Positions 20,874 through 30,506 of a stretch of 34,400 bases of DNA are shown here, piece by piece. A program made the translations under genes and the position numbers. Positions within the stretch are counted from its first letter, which is position 1. Each line of letters begins with the position of its first letter. The DNA is taken from positions 1 through 34,400 of the forward strand of contig JANDJZ010000511.1 in the NCBI GenBank assembly GCA_027943245.1, read 5' to 3'. The notes under the pieces were generated by a model. The model saw only the letters and a program-made list of their open reading frames with translations, was not told the DNA's origin and did not search any database. This DNA is from Acanthamoeba sp. SK_2022b (taxonomy: Eukaryota; Discosea; Longamoebia; Acanthamoebidae).

Positions 20874-23800
20874 ATGGCAGAACACAACCCCGAAGAGCTG
20901 CTGCCCCCTGAGGTGCGTTCCACGATCCATCGGTCTCCTTAGCTTTAACTTTTCTTTTTTTTGGCTCACTTCGCTGGGTGCGACAACAGACATGGGTCCA
21001 CGTGCTCTCGTTTGTGGACGCCGAGAGCGTGGCCAGAAGCGTGTGCCTCGTTTCGCGGGCCTTCCGTGCATTGGCCGCCGAGCCCCAGCTCTGGCGCCAA
21101 CTCGTTCTGCGCCATTTTCCCGCCGCCCTCGCCCACACCAACCTGTATGAGGCTGACGAGGCCGACGGATGGCGCAAGACCTTCTTCGCCCGCCGCTGGC
21201 TCGACCGCTCCGTACGACCCACTCCATTCCCTTGGCCAATGAAAACTCTCACTTGACAATTTAATTGAGGGATATAGAAGCGGCCCCGGTTCTGTGTCTT
21301 GGGCCACGTTGACAGTGGCAAATCAACCCTCCTTGGTACATCAACGTTCTATCAAGGCTCGGCCTTGCTCTCTCTCTCTCTCTCTCTGTTTGTGTGTCTC
21401 CGTGATGGCGTTAGTGATGTGTGGGCGGCCTTTGGGAGGTCTGCAGGACGCCTCTTGGAGGGATCGGGAAAGATCTCTACGGAGGAGATAAACCTTTTGC
21501 GAAAGCTGACTGCCATCTTTGGCAAGATGTCTTTCACGCACGCGTGGGCGCTAGACCGCTGCCAGACCGAACGAGAGCGTGGCATCTGTACGCAGAGCAC
21601 ACCCACACGCACGCACACCACACCACACCACACCACACCACACCACACCACACCACACCACACCACACCACACCACACCACACCACATTCCTGCTGCTCG
21701 ATCTTTCTCTCTGCCTCAACTATTTGCCGTCTCTGTTTTACACATTTTCCACATCGCGCACCAGCAATCCACGGCCGCACAATGGAGTGTACGCTGGCGA
21801 ATGGTCGCGAGATCGAAGTCGTGGACCTGCCCGGTCACCGCGATTACCTCAAGAATCTCATCATCGTACGTACAGCCGTGCCAACGGCCAGCCCAGCCCA
21901 GCCCAGCCCAGCCCAAGCTTCGTCGGGCGAGGGGGTGTATGATCATGAGCTCACAACAATGCGCGAAACGAAACGTGCAAGGGTGCGGCGATGGCCGATG
22001 TGGCCATACTCGTGGTGGCCGCCAGCCTTGGCGAGTTCGAAGCTGGCATTGCGGACGGGTCCGGTTACCGCTCCGTTGGTGGTACAGCTTCTTGGCCTTC
22101 AGTTCTTATGGGGGCGAGGAGCTCACTGCTCACTCTCGCCTTCTCTCTGTCTTATGTGTGCATATGGCTCTGTGTGTGTTGTGTGCGGGTGTGTACATGT
22201 GTTGATGGATGGATGGGGTGACTTAGGTACGCGTGAACATCTGAAACTGGCGAAGCAACTGAATATCTCCAAGATCATCGTGGCGATCAACAAGATGGAC
22301 GACTACAGTGTCAGAGGATCAGAGCACCGCTTCATCGTACTTCCTCACCCCTCCCTCACTCCATCTGCAAAATTCCAAACTCGGCTCGTGTTCAGGCCGT
22401 CTCACCACACATCTGTGTTTGTGGGGGGTGGGGGGGTGAGGCAAACAGGAAATCAAGGACGAGGTGTTGAAGGTGGCCGCTCATGTGGGGTTCCAGCCCG
22501 AGGGTGCTCTACCACCCCACCTTCATCTTGTGTCTTGAGCTGTGCGTTTGTTGCGCGCGCGCGCATGCTCATGTGTGGTTTGCGTCTATCGTGGCTGATG
22601 ATGATGACGTCGCAACAATTGGCCTGATGCGCGCTCCGCCACCAACAGAGCTGGTGGTGGTCCCCATTGCGGGGTGGTCCGGCGAGAACGTTGTCTCGGC
22701 GCCCGTCCTGTTCAGCTGGTTCGTGAGCTCCTCCACAGCCTCACCTCCCCCCATCCACGCTGTGTGTCGCTCTCCCTCCCTCCCTCTCCGTAGCTTGCAC
22801 TTAACAAAGCCCATTTGACGGTCTCACCCCAGGTACAAGGGTCCCTCGCTGCCCGAAATCATGGAGCAAATGGCCGACGCCATCTCGAGCGGCTCGCGTG
22901 CCAGCGAGGAGCTGGCCAAGCGACCGATATACGGGCCCGTTCGTCTGTCGGTGATGCGCCAGGTGCGGCGCGCCGAGAAAGTGCCCGGTGAGGCAGTGGT
23001 GGAGGCGCTGGTGCAGTCGGGGACCGTGCACGAGGGCCAAGCGCTCCAGGGCGTGCTTCCCGGCCCGATGGTGGATCGTCGCCCCAGGCGCAGTGCTGGT
23101 GCTGGTGCCGCCGATGGAGGTGGTGGTGGTGACAAGAGCGAAGCCGGCGCCTCAACACCCGAGGTGAGGGCCAGCTTTACGGTGGTGCGCATCGAGCGTT
23201 TCGGCCAACCAGTGTACCTCCTGCTGCGCCACGTGTTGTGTTGCGGATTTCTTCAGAGATTGACACGCCCGACAATGGCGTACACGATGAAACATGTCTG
23301 CGTGTGTGGAATGGGTGAACACAGGCGGCAGGCAGCTGCAGGCGAGCTCGTCGGACTGCGACTGAAGCTGGAGTCGCTCCTGCCTGACCCCATTGCCCCG
23401 CCGTACTCCACACCCCCCCCCCCAAAACCAGCACTCGCCTGTGTTGACCACCATTGTCTTGTGTGTGTATGCGTGCGTGCGTGCGCGTGCGCGTGTGGGC
23501 GGTGGCAGGAAGGAGAAGGTGATGATGAAGCGCCTGGTGCGTGGTGTCGTGCTGGTATCAGATGAGACGACCGCCACAGGCAACAACGCACAAACCGCAA
23601 GCGTCAAGGCATTTACTGTCCGCCTCGTCCACAACACCAGCTTCACTCTGCGTCAGGGATTCACTCCATCCTGCATCATCCATTCGGCGTCAGTTCCATG
23701 TCGGTATGCGCGTTCTGACTCCCCCCCCAATGCTAGTGTCTCAATCGTGCATCAGCATGACATGGTCTGCCACACGCACACACATATACGCACGCACTCA

Positions 23801-24125
23801 CTCGCACACACAGGGTGGAAACGGTGATCAAGTGCTGGGATGAAGAAGGAAACGAGGTCGAGGTGGATGACAAGGAAACCGAGATACGCGAGGGCATGAG
23901 CAGCCTCGTCGAGGTTAAGCCTCTTGTACGTAGCCAGCCCAGGGAACACGTGTTGTTGGGCCGAGCTCAAAAAAGGGACACTGACGGCAAGAGCACGGTG
24001 ATGTGGTGGTGCAGGGCTATGTGTTGGTGGAGCCATACACGCGCAACGTAGCACTGGGCAGAGTGGTGGTGACCAACGGTTACATGATGGCCACCGGTAG
24101 CATTGAATCGGTGTTGCGCGGTTGA
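20874..24125 (+). CDS. F-box protein fused to an eEF1A/HBS1-class translational GTPase
   Basis: Fourteen exons with consistent phases: 20874-20912, 20990-21211, 21278-21335, 21447-21587, 21765-21865, 21982-22063, 22227-22309, 22449-22503, 22649-22722, 22840-23211, 23332-23402, 23509-23703, 23814-23925, 24015-24125 (TGA); 571 aa. Residues 9-60 form an F-box (LLPPE, WVHVLSFVDAESVARSV, LVSRAFRALA, LWRQLVLRHFP). Residues 91-285 are the G domain: G1 GHVDSGKS (96-103), ERERGIS (148-154, Ser where eEF1A has Thr), G3 DLPGH (174-178), the GEFEAGI signature, G4 NKMD (236-239), G5-like IAGW (267-270, usually SGW). Domains 2 and 3 follow (PIYGPVRLSV, ERFGQP, VHNTSFTLRQGFTPSC), ending with VALGRVVVTNGYMMATGSIESV as in eEF1A-type C-termini. 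Known families: F-boxes bind Skp1 in SCF ubiquitin ligases; eEF1A/HBS1 GTPases deliver tRNA or tRNA-like factors to ribosomes. Joint function is inference: recruiting ubiquitin ligase to ribosomes or translation factors. Confidence 0.85.
21615..21687. repeat. CACAC/CCACA pentanucleotide array in intron 4
   Basis: About 14 copies of a caccaca-type pentamer lie in intron 21588-21764. The equivalent intron of the inverted copy has a pure TG tract. Confidence 0.9.
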
Positions 24126-24556
24126 TTAGCCGTTATGAAATTCATGTTGATGCTTACACTACGTGTTTTCAAAAGAAATGCAACACTATCTGCAAGAGGA
24201 GGCGTTGTTCGTTTGGTCTGCACAAGATGGGCAGTGAAGAGCTGTTGGAAAGCGTGAGGTGTGCCGTCGGTAAGCATGCGGCGAGGCCTGGGTCCATTGC
24301 CAGACCAGAGTTTGGCCTGCTTGGCACCAACGGAGATACAATGTTACGCCCAGAGCTCACAGGAGAACGACCGCCTGCGACCTCATCAGCTACTGCGGTC
24401 GAATATTTAATGTTAAATAAAACGATTGGTAAAACGGTTGGCGTTCTCGCGGTAGGGACGAGTCAAGAAAGTGCGCGCTTATTGGTTACCTAATCATGCA
24501 GTAGCCCCAGCACCGGGTACAAGGTTGCCGGGGGCCTCCTTCCAAATTGTGGTCCA
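24126..24556. other. Downstream of the F-box/GTPase gene; no assignable gene
   Basis: The first 45 nt are shared with the inverted copy. A plus-strand open frame runs to about 24493 (up to 123 codons, including the GTPase stop region), but I recognise no domain or clear start, and it may be chance in GC-rich DNA. AATAAA at about 24416 could serve as a distal poly(A) signal. Confidence 0.4.
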
Positions 24557-24690
24557 AGCTCTTCATCTTCTTCCAGGGCCGCCTAGATGCGCCAAAATCT
24601 TTATTGTCGACACGTTGGGGGATTGGCCGCGGCCCTGGAAGAAGATGAAGAGCTAATCCCCCAACGTGTCGACAATAAACATTTTGGCGC
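24557..24690. repeat. Interleaved inverted repeats A-B-A'-B'
   Basis: A (24557-24582, 26 nt) is perfectly complementary to A' (24629-24654). B (24589-24624, 36 nt) is complementary to B' (24655-24690) with one mismatch. Spacers are 6 nt (A to B) and 4 nt (B to A'), and A' touches B'. The order is that of a pseudoknot, not of a simple palindrome. Confidence 0.9.
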
Positions 24691-24869
24691 CTCCTACATC
24701 CTGCTGTTAGAAAAACGGTTTGTGTTGGGTAGCTGTTTGTGTCGTACAGTAACGTTGACCCCACAACAAGTGTTCACCACATACAACAAATTGGGATATG
24801 GGAAGAGAAAGTTTCCCCATCATATTTGTTGACAACTTCTTACACCTTCATCTTCTTCTGTGATACTCC

Positions 24870-25600
24870 TTGCTGATCATGCATGGGGCAAGAGGGCATC
24901 ATCCGTGTTTTCAGGACAATGGCCTTCATGACTGACAGACAGATAATCTGGATTGAGGCAATGTTTCACTTTGACAAGGTACAAAACACTGTGGAGAGCA
25001 CAACAGACCTAGATTAATCATTCTTTTGTCATGAAAACAGGTGATGAAAGAGCCACACACCCTAACACTGACACATCATCTGGAGCAAGCCAAATGTCCA
25101 GTCTTTGTGCTCATCAAGGTGAACTCCATAGCTCCATGCCAACACAACCATGACTACAGACTAACAAGTTGCCTAGTCCTTCCAAGACTGAGGTGTGTTT
25201 GAGGGTGATCCCTTTGCAGGTGACTTCAGGGTGTGGCCAGAGTGGCCAGTCTTCTGCCACTACACCCACTTCAGCCTTCTGGCCAATGCAATCCCATTTG
25301 ACACTCTGGTGATGACCAAGAAGATCTGTGACTCTGCTTCTGTGGTGGGCTATCCTGTCAACAAGTGGTCAATCCATAGCCTGCAGTCAGGATTTGCCAC
25401 TGACTTTGTATTGACCATGCTCTGGAAGAACAAGGGTATGAGCCTTATTAGCAGAGAAATATGGAGTTACTGATGTGTAAACCAGGCCAATGGACTGACA
25501 CAATGTGGACTCAGCTGGCCTGCATTGGTGGATGGGCCATTGGTTCAAGTGGCAAATCCAAGGCACAAGAACACTATGTTGACAGAGGTATGGCACAGCA
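24870..25600 (+). pseudogene. Degenerate ORF with tyrosine-recombinase-like motif
   Basis: The longest block (25195-25473) contains WSIHSLQSGFATDFVL, which resembles the H-x-x-R box of tyrosine recombinases (HSLRSGFA-type, as in DIRS, Ngaro and Crypton elements) with the Arg replaced by Gln. The continuing sequence after a frame change includes GGWAIGSS...AQEHYVD, a possible Tyr region. Upstream pieces look exon-like or broken (FRTMAFMTDRQIIW, KCPVFVLIK). The full catalytic set is not present, and the family call is tentative. Confidence 0.3.
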
Positions 25601-26359
25601 CTCTTATGTGGTAGAGCTTGTTCAACACTAACCGTTTCACCAGTTCTGGACAGGCTCATCAATACAACAGCAGTATCATCTGATATCAACAGAGATACAG
25701 CACTTGCAATGGAAGTTCTTAAGACACCACACAATCCATCTAAGATTCACACAACCTTCTGCTTCCTCCCCAACAAGCTCCTCAAGGAGATGTAGAAGTG
25801 GGGTCTCTCAGCTCATGAGCTTTAGGAGAACTTGCTAGCCAATGACATCTACATGGAGATCACCCTACTGGAGCATCAGGAGCAGGCCCACACCAGTTCA
25901 CAATCAACCTCACGCAGAAGAATAGATGCAGCCACTACAAACCTTGGTCTAGTGAGGGACAAGCCCACCTCAAAGAAGTTGAAGGTACTTCTAACAACTA
26001 CAAAGATGCTCAAGCACCATGAGGGTAACAATGGCCTCAACCTTTGTACAGGGCAAAGAAAAGGCCAACGTGGAGCAGAGTAAGGCTGAGGAAGAGGAAC
26101 AGAGTGACTCAGAGGATAGCAAGGTCACCGCAGAGGTGATGGCCCTGCGAGACAAGGCAGCTGGGCTCAAGGAAGAAAGCACAAAATCAAGGCTCTACAT
26201 TTGTCATCACCACGCGGCTGCGACTTGTGCTCATATCCCTCTCTGGCCCATAGGTGCAACCACAAGACTAGTGCTGTCAAGGCCTGGCTGGATTCTTGGG
26301 TCAGAACGCACTACCCTGACGAACTTGAAGCTGCGCTCGCTCAGGATGAAGAACTGCCT
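25601..26359 (+). other. Continuation of mobile-element-like debris
   Basis: Short plus-strand frames (e.g. 25832-26083, and an acidic stretch QSKAEEEEQSDSEDSKV near 26080) look like remnants of one decayed ORF following the recombinase-like block. A CDLCSYPSLAHRC stretch near 26215 could be a small zinc-binding piece. No function is assignable. Confidence 0.3.
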
Positions 26360-26580
26360 ACACACTACCATGCGCCACCCAGGTCCTACTCACTACCACG
26401 CGCCACCCAGGTCCCACCCACTACCATGCGCCACCCGCATCCCACCCACTACCATGCACCACCCAGGTCCCACCCACTACCATGCACCACCCACGTCCTA
26501 CCCACTACCGTACACCACCCAGGTCCCACCCACTACCATGCGCCACCCAGGTCCCACCTGCCTCCCTGCACCACCATGCG
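26360..26580. repeat. 24-bp minisatellite
   Basis: About nine imperfect copies of a 24-bp unit (core cccactaccatgcgccaccc then aggt). Since 24 is divisible by three it stays open in several frames and encodes an 8-residue repeat such as TTMRHPGP. Confidence 0.9.
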
Positions 26581-26591
26581 CCACCCACCAT

Positions 26592-26750
26592 GTCGTAGAT
26601 GTCCTTGGGCAGGAAGATGTAGAGTATGTTGTGCACAACGGCAAAGTAGCAGTCTTGATCATCATCAACACAAGCTCGGTCGCGCTCCTCAAGAAGCCTG
26701 CGTAGAGAAACGACGATTTCGTGCTTGCACTCCAGCAAGACAGAAATCAA
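26592..26750 (-). other. Possible minus-strand exon fragment next to the hAT element
   Basis: The minus strand reads HEIVVSLRRLLEERDRACV followed by AVVHNILYIFLPKDIYDM, which has the look of real protein, but it is flanked by the minisatellite and the hAT element. Family not recognised. It may be a gene remnant split by insertions. Confidence 0.25.
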
Positions 26751-26800
26751 CAACAAATCGACAAAAATAACAATTAACACGTTTTTTTGAGGGCTGCGTA

Positions 26801-26819
26801 TAGGGCTGTTAATTCGGTT
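26801..26819 (+). repeat. Left terminal inverted repeat of the hAT element
   Basis: TAGGGCTGTTAATTCGGTT, perfectly complementary to the right end. It is followed by a local palindrome around ggttaac...ccggttaacc. Confidence 0.88.
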
Positions 26820-26939
26820 AACTGGTTCGGTTTTTCCGGTTAACCAGTTTGAACCGGTTTGGCTGGAATGGCAAGAATCTCCGCCAAATAAAGGAAAAAA
26901 AAATCGTTACTTGCTTTGCTCAGTGAGCGTAAGAGGAAG

Positions 26940-28239
26940 ATGGAGATCGTTGAGGAGGAGACAGCTCGCAGCGAGAAGAAGAGGAAGAAGGAGGGAGGGC
27001 GGACAAGGACAAGCCCAGTTTGGGAGCATATTGAAGAGACAAAAGAGGGAAGGGGTATGTGCAAGATATGTTCTTTTCTCTTTGCAAAGAAATCTGGGAA
27101 CTCCACCTTCAAGGCCCATCTTGAGAGGCAGCACAACCTCAACTTCAATGAGCCCAAGGTTATTGATCAAGCTCATGCAAGGGAGCTCTGGGCCAAAGTT
27201 GTGGTATGTAAGAGAGTAATGACAGATAAATAAATGAGTGAGTGAATGAATGATCTAAGTATTGCTGTTCACTGTTCCAACTAGGTCCAGAATGCACTAG
27301 CTTTCCACATAGTGGACTCCACCACCTTCCATGAGTTCTCCAACTACATGGGCTTTGCTGCACCTTGCCGGCAGACTCTAGAGAACACACTCAAGGTGAT
27401 GTGAGAGAAGCTAGAGCCAGGTCGGTGTTGCTCCACCAACCAATTTCGACCTGGACAACCTTGCTCCATCCATCAACATCACAGCAGTCAACGAACTGAT
27501 GCACAGAACCAGTGCAGCAGATCTACTTCAGCCCCCACTCTCCCCCATCAGCAACCTCCAGCATCTTCTTCATGCCCACACCATCTTCCGCTGGAGCACC
27601 ATCTCCAGGCAGACTCGACTGCTCTACTCTGCTGCTTCATTTCTTCATCCACAGTTCAAGAGCTTCTCCTTCATCAAGGATCCAGTACTTCGTGCCCAGG
27701 CCAAGGGTGAGGCCATTGCCACTGTGTGTGCATACTCAGGTAATGCTGCCTGTTGTTTCTTGTATCTATATTTTGACTTACGCCTTTTATCTGATTGGTT
27801 TTATGTAGGTGGTGGCAATGCTGTTCTGTCAGACAGTGTTGCCACACCTGAGTGTGACAGCTATGCTGAGCTGTTTGGTCCTTCTGGACTGCCTGCAGCC
27901 ACAACACTCTCCACCCTAGACCAGGAGCTGGCAGCTTATGAGGGCATCCATGCAGATGGGCATGCAGGAGCAACCCAAGCACAGCATATCCTACGCACCC
28001 CTCTGATCTGGTGGAGACTTCATCAGCACCAGTACCCCCTTCTTGCCTCTGCTGCTCGCCACTTCTTCACTCTTCTTGCAACCTCTGTTGCATCAGAGCG
28101 TGCATTCTCTACAGCAGGGTGGGTGGTCTCTCAGAGGCGCTGCTCTATGTCTCCTACCACCACCTCCACCCTTATGCTTGTGCATGCCAACTCTGACTTT
28201 GGCTCATTTGCTCCTGCTTCCTCTTCTTCAAGTCAGTGA
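26940..28239 (+). pseudogene. hAT transposase: BED finger and C-terminal dimerisation region only
   Basis: From ATG 26940 the first exon encodes a BED zinc finger (SPVWEHI, C-x2-C in MCKICS, H-x4-H in HLERQH). An intron at 27203-27284 leads to the FHIVDSTTFHEFSNYMGF and PCRQTLENTL block, which stops at a TGA near 27402. The central RNase H-like core is missing. The next part (27499-28239) contains LDPRFK-like FLHPQFKSFSFIKD, a 69-nt intron (27740-27808), and the hAT C-terminal block (WWRLHQHQYPLLA, ATSVASERAFSTAG, LMLVHANSD). The protein would lack catalytic residues. hAT transposases cut and paste DNA between their TIRs; this copy cannot. Confidence 0.85.
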
Positions 28240-28546
28240 CAGCAACTTCTCTATTCTTTATGTACTGGTGGCCATGCACCTTTAGATCATGGAGAAAAAA
28301 AATATACATATATACTAGGAGTAGAAAAGATCATTCTTTATGTGCTGGTAACCACAGGCAATTGAGTGGCACCTTGTGCCACAACAGGGTTGAGTTGGAT
28401 ATCCTCTCTTTCTCTACATGTAAGATGGCTCATGATGGCCCAGATCAGAAACCGCATCTGCTGTGGCCACCCACAGGTGACCTGTCTGACTCCCCACCAA
28501 AGCCGAGCTCCATTGCCCGAAGTTACTGATTTTTAATGATTTTTAA

Positions 28547-29575
<1,029 letters not shown>

Positions 29576-30506
29576 AGTGCAATCAGGTGTTCTACATCTA
29601 TCACGAAGCTTGCATAATACGATACAACACTCTTGTACCTCACTCTTTTGTTCTTCCTCGTTCTTTTTGGTCACGGCAAGCGAATGGCGCAGTACAAAGG
29701 TGAATCTTCTGTTGATACAGCAAGCTCCTTGATATGCATGATCCAGTTGAATGCCGAACTGTTTGATGTTCAGCACATGACCAAGGCTGCACAGCATATC
29801 CTGGCCAACAATTTTCCTGGTTATGTGAAAGCATTGCTGATGTATGCCCCTGCTTGTTCTTATTACCCATGGTGTTGAGTGGTGCACACAGTACAAGCTG
29901 TGCCTCCACCTTACTGCAGGAGCACCTTTTCATTGGGTAACTGTTTCACAAGAAGTTGTGCAAGGCACAGAAGCTCACAGCAAAGGCAAATCAGAACCTC
30001 AGCCATCACCTCACCATTGGCCATCTCCATGCTGCTGAAAAACAAGTTGGCCAACCAGAACTTACCTGATGACTTAACTTTTTTGTGTCTGCTTTTCCAT
30101 TGTGTATGTGTATACGGTAGGAACTCACCATTATATCATTCAGGAGCTGATAGTTCAGAACTCACAACCCATCTCAACCCCAAAACCATTAGCAATGAAT
30201 TGAAGAGCTCAGTTCATCACCTGAACTCTTCACTCAAATGCCCAGAGGTCCATCCCTGAAGTTGAGGGTGAAGAGGGTCCCCTTTCTGATGCTTGAACTT
30301 GGGCGTGGCGTACTGTCTGGTTGAGCAGGCGCATGTCAATCAGATGTGACTTGCTGTTCTTCAGTACAACTCCAATTGGCGAGATCATGTCTTGAACTGG
30401 CTGGCCAGCAATGAAAAAGAATCAAGTTTATCAACAAGCCTGGCTTGGGTACTTCCCGTTGGCCTACTAGCGCATCTTGGCTACCAATGGCTGGCCTTGT
30501 GCTGTG
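29576..30506. other. Lower-GC DNA without a recognised gene
   Basis: Reading frames are short and A/T content rises. One plus frame (29633-29878) includes ELFDVQHMTKAAQHILANN, and a minus-strand stretch near 30380-30290 reads DMISPIGVVLKNSKSHLIDM; both look like protein remnants but match no family I can name. Probable decayed mobile-element sequence. Confidence 0.4.

Larger units (their letters stand above)
20815..24170 (+). repeat. Right arm of the large inverted duplication
   Basis: Inverted counterpart of 5040-8430. The arms face away from the 12.4-kb mobile-element island, so the two genes are head to head. Confidence 0.85.

Noticed and set aside
26360..26580. CRISPR-like array
   Set aside because: The 24-bp units are contiguous and without unique spacers, and the context is a eukaryotic genome.
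26019..26705. Plus-strand 228-codon open frame with His/Pro-rich repeats
   Set aside because: Most of it is the 24-bp minisatellite, whose length is a multiple of three and so stays open by chance. No domain is present outside it.
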